A stretch of DNA of 64,000 nucleotides from contig LSRX01000296.1 of NCBI GenBank assembly GCA_001939145.1, positions 554,247-618,246 on the forward strand, in the 5' to 3' direction. Positions 1 through 12,317 of the stretch are shown here, piece after piece. A program made the translations under genes and the position numbers. Below the pieces are notes generated by a model. The model made no database searches. It was not told the origin of the DNA and saw nothing but the letters and a program-made list of their open reading frames with translations. Every line of letters starts with the position of its first letter. Position 1 is the stretch's first letter. This DNA comes from Symbiodinium microadriaticum (lineage: Eukaryota; Sar; Dinophyceae; Suessiales; Symbiodiniaceae).

Positions 1-1106
1 ACACACTAAGTCCAAAGTGGAATAATCGTTTCTTTTGCATAGACCACCACAAGAAGGGTTAGCTCGCGCACTTCTGCGCGAAGTGAGGACGCGGCCCCAC
101 TTCCCCCCCTCTCCCCTTTCCGAGAAAGGTGGGCTGGTACCAGGCCTTTCTGGGAGAGGTGTTCGGGCATCCCTGCAAAACAGAAGCCGCAGGGGGGGGG
201 GGGCAAGGGGGGCTTGTGCTACAGTGCGAGCATGAAACAAGAACCTCTCCAAAAAGCATCTTCTGATTATGTACCTGTTGTTTCGGACCGGATGCGGAAC
301 TTGAAGTGCTAAGTAGCTCAAGGACCGTGGCCTGGAGTGCAGACGCCATTGCGCTAGGCTTCAGGGTTGTGAGACTCGGCCTTCGGTTTTTGGTTTTGTG
401 CTTGCATGGGGTTTGAGGCATCGTTTTTTCGACAGAATGAGGAAAGCTACGCTGCTCCAGTCAAGTTTGGGGAGTTTTGTATCGGGACGTGGAGTTAAAG
501 CATTTGGTGTTTCATCTTGCCCGAGGTGTAAGATACAGGTTTTGGTGGATAGAAGCTACCAGGTCTGAGGCCCAGATGTTAAGCCTTTCGGAGGAGCTTT
601 TGCCACTGCAGTAAATAGCAACAAATCTTGTAGCCTGTCCAGACTTGCAAAGCATGGCAAAACAGGCTCGGTCAGGAAAAGCCGAAACGACCAAAGGACA
701 GTCTGGATCCATGGGACATCAAGGCTGAATCAGTCACGCCGCGGCATTCTGATGATGCAGAAGCTGGTAGATACTTGCAGGCTTATAAGCAGAAGCAAAT
801 GCGAAAGAACTTGCATCAGTCGAAGAAATTGCATGTGTTTTCGTTTTTTTTGTTCAGGAAATCTTCCTGCGGCGGAATGTGCTGGATGCGAAATGCTACA
901 CACTACACACACACACACACACACACACACCCCACTTCTTTGAGCATGGCTCCCGTATGATCTCCGTCAAAGAGCGGTTGCGAAACCAAGAGGTTTTTGT
1001 CGCGCAAAAGCACCACCCAACTCCAATGCCTGCCCCAAACCCGTGAACCATTGAAACCCTGAAGTAAATCCCTGATTTTCCGTAAAGCTTCGGTGCAAAG
1101 CCTGAG
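1..1106. other. No gene recognised at the left edge
   Basis: A (CA)n run at about 903-930 and a G run near 191-203. No exon could be supported. Overlapping short open frames exist on both strands but lack family features. Confidence 0.6.
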
Positions 1107-3677
1107 GCGGATATCATCTCCATGCTCTTGACAGCCAAGGCATACATCGAGGTGGGGCCCCCAACCCAAAGCCCCGAGTCGTGCGATTGAAGAACCCTAA
1201 ATCCCTCAGACTTAGGGCTTAGGGTTCAGGGTCTGGAGCTTAGGACTTAGTCCTAAACTCTAAGCCCTCACCTTGGTTAGGGTTGAAGGTTCCGGACTCC
1301 ACGGCCGTTGGACCTCTGATTGAGCTTCTGCTTCGGGTATCGTTTGTTTCATGTTGCGTTGCTTGGGCTTAGCCATATCTGTGTGCTTTGGTCTCGTAGT
1401 TTCGGGTTGAATCAGGGGTCAAGGGCTTCTTCAGGGCATGAATTTAATCTTGGGGGGTCTGATTGAAGCCTTCCGCCGGCCCAAACTTGAGGGTTCTTGC
1501 GCTAGAGGGTGTGTAGGGCTAGGGTTGTGCAGGTTTGGGTTTGAAGTTCTGGATTGGGGTTTGGGGTCGATGGTTGTGGGACCGCACAGGAGCCATTTTC
1601 TTCAGCCTGAAACCCAACGACAGCCAGAAACAACAGCATGGCAGGCTCGGGACCACAACGGATGCACCCCACTCATGTTCGCCGTGGCAAACGGAAATGA
1701 GGCGCGTGCGGAGGGGTTTAGGCGTAGGCTGAGTCACCGCACCGCTCAAGGGGTCAAGCATCTCAGCTATGCTGTCAGGGTGAGCTCGGTCCTGCCTCAG
1801 GGCGATCCTACTACTGTTTGCTTTCATGGTGAGGCGTCAAGGTCCAGACCATTCAAGCGTTCGTTTCTATTGTCGATTGGACAACTTGAAGCTCAGACCG
1901 AGAGCAAGACTAGAAGACCGTTGGTTGAACTCGTGGTCTCGAGCTTAGCCCCATTGAAGACCTGAGCTGATGCAGGCCCAAGAGCCACACGCCCGCTTTG
2001 TAAGTGCTTTAGGATGTTGAATCAGAAATGGCTCCTCCAGTCATCCGGCTGCAATCCTTCAATCCCTCAGCCCGAACATCAAAGCTTATTGCGTCAGGCC
2101 ATCACCAGAAGATTGATTTTGGCTCAGGCCAATGTGAACAATGCTTTGGGCCCAGAATTTCTCAGGGTTTAGGCTTCAGGGATAGGGGTACTATAGGGTG
2201 CACGAAAGAGATACTATACCGTAAGGGATTCTGTGAGGGATGCTATGAAGGCTATAGAAGGGTTTACTCCAGGGATGAGGGTTTAGGATGCCCCGACCGT
2301 CCCTTCGGATTCAGTGCTTCTCAAGCCTTCTTATATGCTTCATCCAAACCCTCCGGAAGGCTGCCACGCGCCAGCCTGCACCCGACACCCTACACCCGAC
2401 ACCGTATGTCTTCTGAACAGCATAAAACTCTTCAACATCTCATCCGCGAGGTTTCACGGAGGAGTTGAGCCGCAGCTGTTGGATCTTTTCCTCGACCCCT
2501 GGGAGGATCTAGAAGATGGAGCCCCCGTTTATGGTACTCGGTGCCCAATGCTGCTCCTCCAAGTGTCAAGGGAAGCAGGGCTCTACGGGTTTAGGCGTCC
2601 TCCTGGTGCTGTGTGTGCTCAGTTCGACTACGAGAACCATTCGTGCCTGAACTACGCCACGCAGTTCAACCAGCACAAGCTCGCGACCTTGCGGCAGATG
2701 GCCAGGGCTGTCAAATGGGGATGCTGCCAAGTTCGGTTCTCTCTGGGGCTCCGCCTTTCAGCATGTTTTCATTGTCGTAGAAGACTCAACGAATCTCAAT
2801 GCCAGAAGTTCTGTATGTCAAGCCCGTGTGTCGGCTGGCTGAAGGGTTTCCAGGTCGTGGGTGCGCAAGCTGTGTTGGAGTTGGTCACCGCCCTGGGTTC
2901 CTTGAGGGACTCTCCCAAAATGAGTTACGTTATCTTAAAGCTATATCTTAGAGTATATCATATCTGATGTAGCATTCGCTCTATGCAGAAAATCATGCAG
3001 TTTGTTTCTGTCCCGAAGTTCGAAAGCCTAAGACCCCCTCACCCGAGGAGCTCCGGCGCATCTCCCAAAAGCCAAACCCTGAAACCCAAAAACTCCAAAC
3101 CTCTAGATCCTGAGTCCTGTGGGAGCTTAAGACCCTATTGATTATAGTATATTATTTTATACTATATTATGCTATATTATATTATACTATATGACCTCCG
3201 GAGTTCCGAACCCTGAAGCCCTAAACCCTGGGCCCCTGGAGCACGCAAGCCCTACATCCGTCATGAACCTAATCCCTAAACTAAACCCCTAAGCTACAGC
3301 CACTGTTTAAGATAATGTCATGCCAAACCCTAACCCCTAAGCGCTCCAAGCCCCAAAGCCTGAACCTCTCACAGAAGCCGAATCCTTGTAACCCCGAAAC
3401 CCTGCAGGTTTAAGGCATCCATATGTGTATATATACTTGTATGTATGTATGTATGTATGTATGTATGTACGTACGTACGTATGTATGTATGTATGTATGT
3501 ATGTATGTATGTATATATATAAACACATGTCCACATGTCAGATGTGTTCTTATATATTTATATTATGCATAAAAAATTGTGCATAAGTCTAAACATATAT
3601 ATATATATATATATGTATATAAATATATTTTTAAATTCAAATACACATACTCAGTTGAATATACATATAACTATGAG

Positions 3678-3708
<31 letters not shown>

Positions 3709-3865
3709 TGCCTACATATATACACACCCACACTAATAGTGATGATGTGTGTATATATATATATATATGTACAGATTTAGCTCTGCTGTTGGGCCTCTGA
3801 GGTTTCCCTGCTGAAGAGGGCCGGCGCCCGTGACAAGCTCAGCCTCGATGACGATGCCGCTGGGC
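1107..3865 (+). CDS. Ankyrin-repeat exons
   Basis: Exon 1107-1151 (ADIISMLLTAKAYIE) joins in phase to 1645-1705 (ARDHNGCTPLMFAVANGNEA). Together they make a classic ankyrin unit: helix, AyIEARD turn, then DxxGxTPLMxAxxxGN. Further units are 2476-2526 (LLDLFLDPWEDLEDGAP), 2623 to about 2709 (FDYENHSCLNYATQFNQHKL and on) and 3802-3865 (SLLKRAGARDKLSLDDDAAG). Ankyrin repeats bind other proteins, so this is a scaffold or adaptor region. Introns between the exons hold degenerate telomere-like sequence and AT microsatellite. The exons may be the N-terminal part of the kinesin gene downstream or a separate upstream gene; the same strand and no visible gene end allow either. The first exon of the gene was not found. 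Confidence 0.7.
3421..3772. repeat. GTAT and AT microsatellites
   Basis: (GTAT)n about 3440-3515 with an inner GTAC patch, then several (TA)n runs to about 3770. They sit in an ankyrin-gene intron just before exon 3802. Confidence 0.95.
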
Positions 3866-4215
3866 GTGTTTCTGTTCAGGGGCTATGTGCTGTTTCCGGC
3901 TTATGGAAAGGTCCAGGGTTCGGGGGTTTAGGGTTTAGAGTGGGGTTCAGGTTCTTTCGCGTTTCGGGATTCAGAGTTTAGGGATGGGGGTTTGCAGAGA
4001 TAGTGGGTTGTTAAGCCACCGTTCGGGGTTTGTTGCTGACCGATTTCAGGCTTTTAGTTTGCACAAGCTACGTTTAGGTTTCAAGGTTTAGGGGGCCTCA
4101 GCGTTTGATTGGCTATTGGGGTCCTTGTCTTCGGGTTTCAAGGTCTGTAGGATCCTTGGTTTCGGTTGATGCTTGTTTACCGGTGGGTTAGGCCCTCCAC
4201 AAACAGACCCCTCAG

Positions 4216-4283
4216 CGCTGTCGCAGCCGCAAGCCAGGAGGAGGAAGAAGAGGAGCCAGAAGGCACAACGCCGGCCTCCGGAG
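4216..4283 (+). CDS. Candidate acidic exon
   Basis: Bases 4216-4283 lie between CAG and GT. One frame reads SAVAAASQEEEEEEPEGTTP, a run of six Glu in an Ala/Ser/Thr context. Another frame is Arg/Lys-rich, so the coding frame is not certain. It would be a flexible acidic linker after the ankyrin repeats. Nothing more specific can be said. Confidence 0.4.
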
Positions 4284-4763
4284 GTGCTCTTCACAATGGG
4301 ATTTATTTTTAGGGGTCTTAGCGGTTCTGTCTTTGAAACGGCTCTTGAAGGGTTTCTAGAAGGGACTCAGGGTTCGGGTTTATTCTGATCTTTTTGGTCG
4401 GTGTTGTCTGGGCTCCTGAGACATGTTGGTGAGTCCATATTTCGGGGTTGTTTCTTACGTGGGTTCTAGCAACAAAGCCTAGCTCACAGCTCTTTGAGAA
4501 TTTCAGGCTCAGGGTGTCGGCAGTTCGTGGTTTTTGGGGTTCAGGAGCTGGGGTTTCGGTTTAGGCTAAGGGTTTAGGGTGAGGGTTTGGCCCGGAGCCC
4601 CGTATTCAACCCTAGACAATTGAATGCGAAGCCTTAAGCCCCAAACCACATGAAAACGTAGCACCAACGCAAACCCAAAAGCGCCTGCAGTGCATCAGCA
4701 GTTGAAACTCCGACCTTCTAGATAATTTCGGGCTCAGGGCCCCCCCCCCCCAATGCTAAAAAG

Positions 4764-5963
4764 CTTCACGGCCGGCATCCTGCGGCGGAGTCGGGAGGCA
4801 AGCTGAAGTTGCCGAGTCCAGATATTGAGACAACTTCCTGCATGGAGCTCGGTGTCGTTGGTTTAACAATCAGGGTACAGCGGTAAACCCTAAGCCATTC
4901 GCCCCGAACTTACTTATGGGCTTAGGTTTTTCAGCAAGTTTGGGCTCCAATGGTCTTCTTTTCCTGAGCTGCTTCTGTTTCAGGGTTTGGCGCTCTGCGG
5001 TTTACCCCAAAGTCTGCACCCCAGACCCTGAAACGTACAAGTTTGAAGATAACATGTTGAGATAAGGGTTGTACATCGAGTGTTTTCAGGTTCAGGGTGT
5101 CCAGCAATGGGTAGAGTGACTTTTTGTACAGGCGTTTGCGGTTTATGGACCGTTGGAGCACTTCTTGGCCCTGTGCCGGGTGGCTTACTTTTATCTCTCT
5201 GCCCCCCTGTGCGAACCCCAATCCCTTGCCCGGAAAGCCTGACCTGATCTGAACCAGCAAGCTCAAGCAAACTGATGTTACCCATCAGTTCATACGATCC
5301 GCTTTGTCTTCGTTTGGAAGATTATGGAAGTACTGCTTCAGCTCCATCTTGAGAGTGTACACCACCTCCACTAAGAGATGCGATGCTGCTTGTTATGCTA
5401 AAAATGGGACGACTGATGCTGGTCGTGATACACATAATGGTCCTATCAGCAGCAGAAGTTCTGTTTTTTTGGTATTCATCAGCATCATCAGCACGAACCT
5501 TAGTGGCAAATCTGTCGCGATGGATCCTTTTTGAAGACAAGTAATCAGGATATCAACAGCAAGTGAGGATAGCCAAGCTAACGTAAGACTGACCACGCCG
5601 CTAGCGGTGTAGAGTGCGAATATCAGTCACATGTTAAACCGTGCAGCCGTCACTGCAAGCCCTCCACCCGACAAAACCTCGACGATGAATCTCTAAATAG
5701 CTCACCCGGGCACCCTGAACTCTAAACCCCCACCCGACTAGACCCACTGGCCGACCCTTCGTGACCCTCAAAACCCAAGCCCTAAAGCCCCAAAGCCTTA
5801 GAAGCCTGAAGCCCTGAAACCCCAAACCCTAGACCCTACACCCTAAAAGCCCTGAAGCCCTCAACCCTGTAGCTAAACCCCTTCAGCTTTTGGAAGCCGC
5901 GGGGGCAAACTCAGGTGCCGAGTCCCTTTCGACAGAGGCAGGGTTACAGAGCTTGGTGTGGAG
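4764..5963 (+). CDS. Two similar candidate exons (4764-4851 and 5887-5963)
   Basis: Both stretches lie between AG and GT. They share a stretch beginning GGCAA, with GCCGAGTCC in the middle and GAGCTyGGTGT near the end. The GGKL-containing frames read GGKLKLPSPDIETTSCMELG in the first and GGKLRCRVPFDRGRVTELGV in the second. This suggests exon duplication about 1.1 kb apart. The region between is intron-like, with degenerate telomere heptamers (5760-5880). No family was recognised. Confidence 0.3.
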
Positions 5964-6559
5964 GTGTAGTTCGCGCGCGGGTTTAGGCGGAGGGCTGTAG
6001 CCCGTTTTTTGATTTCTTGGAAGGGTTTTAACGTCTCTTGCGTTCAGGTTTAGAGGGCTTCAGCGCTTCATGACAGCCTTTACAGGGCTTTTGCGCGAAC
6101 TCAGTTTTTGACAAAAAGCTTCGGTTGGTTTTCGCGGTTAGAGAGGACCATGAAGGTTGTACAGGCTTGCTTTGGGTTTAGGGTTTCTGGAGGCAATATT
6201 GAGTTTGTTCGGGTTTGGGGTCTGTTGCTTCGTGAGATTGTAGCGGTTTCCATTATGGGCACTGTGCACGGATATGTCGGTTTGCCAAGTCTCCGACAGT
6301 CGGAGTGTGAGGGCGGGGGCGTGTGCGATGTTGGTGTGGGCTTAGGGCTCAAGGTCTGGGCTTGAAGCCGTAGCATGTAGCATCCCCTAACTAAGCTGTA
6401 GGGAGAAACCCCAATACATACCTCAGCCGCATGATCCGTAATGTGTACCCCAAGACTCTGTTCCAATTATCAAGGCCCCCCCCCTATATTAGAGAATCCT
6501 TCACCCCCTTAACTTACAAGGAACCCCTTACCCCTTAAGAACTTAAGGAGCCACAAATT

Positions 6560-7140
6560 CAAAATCTTAAACCCCAAACCCTAAACCCTAAACCACCCTA
6601 AACCCTAAACCCTAAAACTACCCTAAGCCCTACAACCCTAAGCCCTAAACCCTAAAAAAACCCCCTAAACCCTAAACCCCTAAACCCTAAAAAAAACCCC
6701 TAAACCCTCAACCCTAAGCCCCTTAAAGGGCCCCAGAAGAATCCTTTCCAGGCGCCAGGGCTGAGTCCCGAGGCGGCGGTGCCGGCCTCAGGGGCTTCAG
6801 CTTGGTTTTTCCTTGGGTTTGGGGGTTTAGGGGTTTTTAGGGTTTAGGGGTTTAGGGGTTTAGGGGTTTATTGTTTAGGGGTTAGGGTTGAGGGTTTAGG
6901 GTTTAGGGGTTTTTAGGGTTTAGGGGTTTAGGGGTTTAGGGTTGAGGGGTTTAGGGGTTTAGGGGTTTACAGGGTTTAAGGTTTAGGGTTTGAGGGTTTA
7001 GGGTTTAGGGTTTGAGGGTTTAGGGTTTAGGGTTTAGGGTTTAAGGGTTTAAGGGTTTAGGGGTTTAGGGGGTTCAGGTTTAGGGTTGAAGGATTAGGGT
7101 TTAGGGTTGAGGGGTTTAGGGGTTAGGGTTTAGGGTTCCA
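6560..7140. repeat. Interstitial telomere-like inverted array
   Basis: CCCTAAA-type units run from about 6560 to 6725 and TTTAGGG-type units from about 6815 to 7140, separated by a GC-rich island. Units vary (CCCCTAAA, TTTAGGGG, TTGAGGG). The two arms are complementary and could form a long hairpin. It is not a chromosome end: gene-like sequence continues on both sides. Confidence 0.9.
6752..6796 (+). CDS. Candidate exon inside a telomere-like inverted array
   Basis: A short GC-rich island after TTTCCAG reads APGLSPEAAVPASGA. It sits exactly between a CCCTAAA array (6560-6725) and a TTTAGGG array (6815-7140). That is the arrangement seen around many better-supported exons, with CCCTAAA ahead of an acceptor and TTTAGGG after a donor. 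The donor would be GC. It could also be non-coding. Confidence 0.3.
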
Positions 7141-10100
7141 TATATAGCTTAGGGTTCTTTAATGTTCTAGTTCTCTGCGTTTAGGGTGTTTGTAGGGTGT
7201 CGTGGGGTTCTGTTGGAGATTGTTGAGGAGTTTAGGGTTAGGGTTTAGGGAGTTAGGGGGTTCGGGCTTGGGGTTCAGCGCTTACTGCTTGGAGGCGTTG
7301 GTGTCGTGGGTTCTATAGGGCTCCACAGGGCACTTTTTTTATTGGCTTCTATAGGGTTCTATGGAGTTCTACAGGTTATAGAGGGTTCTACAGGCTTTTG
7401 CAAACAGGGTTTTGTGGAGTTTTTGCGGTGGTCCGGAGCGTCTTCTCGCTTCATGGAGGGTTCTATAGAGTTCAAGGCTAGAGCTTCGGATTCAGGCTGG
7501 ACGCTGCAGGCTTTAGGATGCAGGGTTCTTAGGTTCAGGTCTTCAGGCTGAGGGCTTCTTGCAGATATTTGTGCTGCTTCCGCAAAGGCCTCCAAGGCTA
7601 TGCTACACCGATTAGGAAAGTTACCTCACTGACTCTTTGTGCTAGTGCTGTTGAGTATTGTGGGAGAGCGTCGCAGGCCATAGTGCAGCAACTCGAGGCG
7701 AAGCTGCAGATTGGTGCAACCTCGACCTGCAGCTGTGCACCTTCAGCTTCTTCAGCTTCTCTACGGACCGTGATCTGTGGAACTATGCGCCGAAGGATCT
7801 TGCCTCGACACAGGGCTCCGGGACTGCGCGGGCAGCTACAAGAGCAGTACTTGCTCCAGTTTGCCCAGCCCTACCCATGTACAGTCTGCATATCACACGA
7901 ATCCGAACCCACAGAAACCCAGCCCCAGTTTAGACTCAAATCATGATCTAGACCTAAACCCTGCGACACCCTGAAGCAACCTGGAAACCCTGCCAAACCC
8001 TAGACAATCAGCCCAAAAACCCGTAAAACCTTTTCGAAGCCCAGCCCGAAACCTCAAAGCCCCACACCCCAAACTCCAAACCTCTAAACGCCCTGGAGTG
8101 TGCGGTTCCTTGAGGAAAGTGCGTTGTCGCCTGCCTCGGCTTTAAGCCGGGGCCTCGGGAAGCTTGGAAATTCATTGTTTATATTTTTCTAGGGCGTTTA
8201 TCAACCAGAATTGTCATTGCCTTAAGGGTTTCAAAGGCATTTATGGTTTGTTTTAGGTAGCTATTTTTTTTCTATTGGGACCTTAGTGCTTTTCGGGTTG
8301 CAAAAGCGGATTACAAGGGTTTGTGCTGGATTTCTATGGCGTTTTAGTAGTAGGGTATTGTAGGGTTAAGTGTAGGGGTCTTCACGAGTGAATAGGCTTT
8401 GGGGTACATAACCTAGCACAGGAATACAGGGACTATGACTATGAGCGTATGATTTCTTCGAAAGGCAAGCCTTCACGGGGGCTTATGTTTCATTCCTAAA
8501 CTCTATAAACCCTAAACATAAACGGGCTTGCAACTCCTCCTTTCCGGCTGGGTCCACGGGGGTTTTCGAGTCTAGGTAGGGTCTTTTCCAAGGTTTCGCG
8601 CGGGTTTTTGGGTTTAGGGCTTAGGGTTTCGGGGTTTTAGGGTTTAGGGTTATTGAGACATTTTATCGAATGTTTGCAGGCCTAGCAGAAGGTTGAGGGA
8701 TTGGAGCTGTTAGGTAAGGGTTCCGGGTTCATGGCATGCGTCTGCAGAGTTGTGAAACTACAGAGTCCTCCCGGCACTCCCCTCCCCCAATGTCTTTACA
8801 GATTCGGAAACTCCTACCGCCAACGTTGGAGGAGTGCTAGTGCCTTACAAAATGGAAACTAGCAGTGCCAGGGACTGGTGACAGAAGCAGTGGCCAGTAG
8901 AGACCACGACGACAAGGACGGCAACGCCAAAATTAATGCCCCTCCCTTATCACCTCCGAGGTTCACTGCGACTTAGTCATAAGAACGCTGCCCCTCCCAC
9001 TGTGATGAGGTGCAGCAACTGCAGGATACCCGGCTGAAGCAGATCAGGCCGCCTTGCTCCGGATCCGGAGCCCAAGCGGGACGAAGGGCTCAGAGTGGGG
9101 CGTGGGAGCCCTCAAAACCTGGGGGTCTCAAGATTTTATGCAACAGGGTTCCTTGAAAGGTCTCTATCAGGGGCTGAGTACAGGGTTTCCGTATCTAAAC
9201 CCTGGGCTTTGAGGTTCCTAGTGGTCCCTATTCGCCCCTGCTTCAGCCGTTGCCCTCGGCCTAGTCCCACTTGTTGATGTTTCGGAGCACCAGGCCGCAC
9301 GGCGCTGACGCTGATGTGTTTTGCTGCTACCTCAAGCATATTGTCATGGGTCAGAGAGTCAGAAATCTCTGGCGAAGGCAGCCCGCTGTACGCCTTACTC
9401 TTCGGCAATCGTAGAATTAGGTCGTCCCGCATTGTAACCTACTTGCCTAACCTCTTTGAACTCTAAGACTCTAAGGAATAACTCTGATGAGACCTTGAGG
9501 CACAGATGTTTAGACCTGGAACAGAATTCTACACCCCGAGCCCCAAGCAAACCTTGAAAATCCCAAACCTCAAAGCTAAAATCCTTAGACTCTGACACCC
9601 CAACAGAGCAGACAAAAAACAGCTCGGCACTCACGTCTCGCCGTGGCAGACTCCGGGTGCGAAGAAGAAGGTTGCGAAGAAGAAGCCGAAGGAGTGACAT
9701 GAACCCGAACATGGCTTTCGTGCGAATGGATGAGGGCTTTCATGATGAGGGCTTGCGGGCTCTTGTGGTTAGAGTGTCTACGTCGTACAGAGCATGAGTG
9801 TTGGGGTGAGGGCTACGGGAGTGTGCCAGGGAGGGGGAGGTTTCGGGTCCAAGCTCAAGGTTCAGGGCATAGTCTCAGCATGATGGGTGTAGGCGGTGTA
9901 GGTCCTACACGCCTGATGTAGGGGCCTAAGTCGGGCCTGCGTAATTTTCAAGTCTATTCCTCAGGGGTTCCGTGATTATAAGTAACTTATTTATTTGTGA
10001 GCCCCTAGTATACACTGCAGTAACAACCCCACCCCCCCAAAAAAAAACAAAACAAACAAACAGTCCGACGTACGATTTATAAGAGACGCCAGGCTCTTAA

Positions 10101-10800
10101 GATTCTCGGCGGGGTTGGGGTAATTCGCTTCTCAGGCCTTCGATTCCGCACCTCCATCCCACTCCGTCAACAACCATTGGGTTCGGGCTTCTACTCGACC
10201 ATTTAGGGTTCAGGGTTTAGGGTTCAGGGTTCAGGGTTTAGGGTTTAGGGACAAAGCGCCAAAAGGCTCTTCTCACTCCCTGTAGAGGCAGTATCCTGGT
10301 TCTTGGTATGGCCGCGCAATAGGGACCTAGACATGAAATATTGAAACCAACCCGCTTGTAGGGATATTGCCTTGACAACAAGTTTATGTTGACTTGTTTT
10401 TTTTTGGGCTCCTAACCCACGCCCCTATATTATCGAGCCCTTTTGGAAGCCCTTATAAGACTCTTTAAAGTAACCCGCTGAAAGGCACCATACATTACCT
10501 CTAAGCTTTAAGCTTCAAATCCGAACGCCCAAACCCTAAACCCACGTTGTTCTTACCCGGATCTGCGGACAAAAATCGAAGGAGGGAGACGAAGCCTCGC
10601 CCAGCGACGGAGTTTGGGACCACAGTCGGGTTTCGGGTTTAGGCCTTTCGGGCTTTAAAGAGAGCACAAGTCCCGGGTTTCATCTGGGCTGGGTGGTTTG
10701 AGGGTTTTAATAAGTTTTTGTAGGTTGTATCGTGTTTCTTTTGCGGGGTTACATGCCTGCTATCTGTTTTGGTTGGTGGTATAGGCTTGGGGTTGTTTTG
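7140..10800. other. Mostly intron-like sequence
   Basis: Apart from the two weak coiled-coil candidates, this stretch shows degenerate heptamers (8600-8650, 10200-10250), family-B-like fragments near 10420 and no clear exon. Confidence 0.55.
7677..9047 (+). CDS. Two candidate coiled-coil exons (7677-7713 and 9010-9047)
   Basis: The first, between GCAG and GTGC, reads AIVQQLEAKLQI. The second, between AG and GC, reads VQQLQDTRLKQI. Both are amphipathic with the shared core VQQL, as in coiled-coil exons. Each is too short to prove coding on its own. The rest of 7.3-9.4 kb is intron-like apart from an open stretch at 7658-7933 without recognisable family features. Confidence 0.35.
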
Positions 10801-10806
10801 GGTCAG

Positions 10807-10861
10807 CTAGAGAACCTTTTCCGCCGCTGCTTTCTGGAAATGCGCAACGCGCTCTACGCTC
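10807..10861 (+). CDS. Candidate helical exon
   Basis: This exon lies between TCAG and GTAGGG. It reads LENLFRRCFLEMRNALYA, an amphipathic helix with coding-like composition unlike the flanking heptamer-rich sequence. It probably belongs to the same transcript as its neighbours. Function is not recognised. Confidence 0.45.
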
Positions 10862-11099
10862 GTAGGGCTCGAAGCTCCTAAACCCCAAAGCCCCGAAGCC
10901 CTAGACTTGAATTGTGTGTGTTCAGGTTTAGAGAATCTGGTGGCTTTTTTGGGCGGCTCCGAAGCCCTGAAACCCTCGACTCTACAGGTAAATCCCTAAA
11001 GACACCAAAACCGCCCAATCCAGACACCGTAAACTAAAGACCCTGAGTCCAACAATCCTTTGGATGTAGGATCGAAGGCAAACTAAGGACCTTCTAAAG

Positions 11100-11862
11100 C
11101 CCTTGCCGAGGCCGCGAAGAAGACGAAGAAGAAGGCCATGTCCGATCGGTGCCGGTTTTGGGGGTTTGAGGTCTTTCCGGTTCCTGGTTTGGGGTTGAAG
11201 TTAGGGTTCGTTTTGGGGATCTTAGGGATGGTGGCTACAGATGAGGGTCGATGCTGGTGCCGATGTTGGGGGGTGCTGGTGATAATGCAGGTGATGATGA
11301 TGATGATGATGATGATGGTGACGATGCCGTTGACGGTGTCAGTGATTGTCATGCTCGCAGTGCAGTGATCCCGACGACGACCGTGATGCCGGTTGTTGAT
11401 TTGATGATGATGCCGCCAGTGGTGGTGCTTGTGGGGTTGGAGATGATGGCGTGATGGTACGAGACTGCGGTTGATTTATGTGAAGAGCTCGTGATGGTGA
11501 TGAAGACGGTGATGGCCACGAAAGTTACCACAGAAACGAGGCAGAAGCAGCCATGATGGTGTGTTGATGACTATGGTCATGACGGTGACGACGAGGGGGC
11601 CATGATGATGCTGATGATGATCAAGATAAGCAGCATGGTTCTAAACAGTTGTAGTACGTTCTAGTGTTTGCATGTCCTGTGTTATTTCGAGCAATAATCT
11701 CCATGCCCGTATTCAAAGGCTTGCTGCTGCTGCCAATGTAAGTATGTAGAATGCTAACCTGGATGCTCAACCACTGTCGCAGGACGGCGATGCCGCCAAG
11801 GGCGAGAAGACCACGACAAAAAAGAAGAAGGCGCCTTCGGCATACTCCGAAACCTGCATCAG
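11100..11862 (+). CDS. Two Lys-rich candidate exons (11100-11148 and 11783-11862)
   Basis: The first reads ALAEAAKKTKKKAMSD and ends at GT. The second lies between GCAG and GT and reads DGDAAKGEKTTTKKKKAPSA followed by YSETCIR. Both look like basic, disordered linkers with Ala-rich helix. They resemble each other (KK-T-KKK) and fit a linker between ankyrin and coiled-coil parts. The intron between them carries a (GAT)n run at about 11290-11316. Confidence 0.5.
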
Positions 11863-11884
11863 GTTTCCCTTCAAGACCAGGTGC

Positions 11885-12265
11885 TCATGTAGATAGATAG
11901 GTAGACAGATAGATAGATTGATAGATAGATAGCTAGATAGAAAGATAGGTAGATAGGTAGATATTTGATGATACGTGTTTAGATAAAACAGTAATAGAAA
12001 TGGACAAGCAGATAATCATACATGTAACATGCATGTATATATATCCTTATCCCGAAACCTACTTATATAGACATATAGGTAGTCATATACAGATATATCG
12101 ATACATAGGTATTTAGATATGCATATACGTATACGTCGTCTCTCTCTGTCTCTGTCACTCTCTTTCTCTCTCTCACTCTCTCTCGCTCTCTTAATCTCTC
12201 TCTCTCTCTCTATCTCTCTCTCTGTCTCTAGATAGTTGCATATATATATATATATATATTTTTTT
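11885..12265. repeat. TAGA, TC and TA microsatellites
   Basis: (TAGA)n about 11890-11960, TATA-rich sequence, (TC)n about 12139-12232 and (TA)n to 12262. No coding sequence is visible. Confidence 0.95.
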
Positions 12266-12317
12266 TTGTTAGTATACTCATATGTGCACACATATACTGG
12301 CTTTTGGGCCCAATCAG

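Noticed and set aside
2117-2131. ATTTTGGCTCAG resembling part of a dinoflagellate spliced leader
   Set aside because: Only about half of the leader is matched with an indel and it is not next to a gene start; too weak for a relic claim.
6560-7140. Chromosome end or true telomere
   Set aside because: Both orientations occur and unique sequence with exons lies on both sides.
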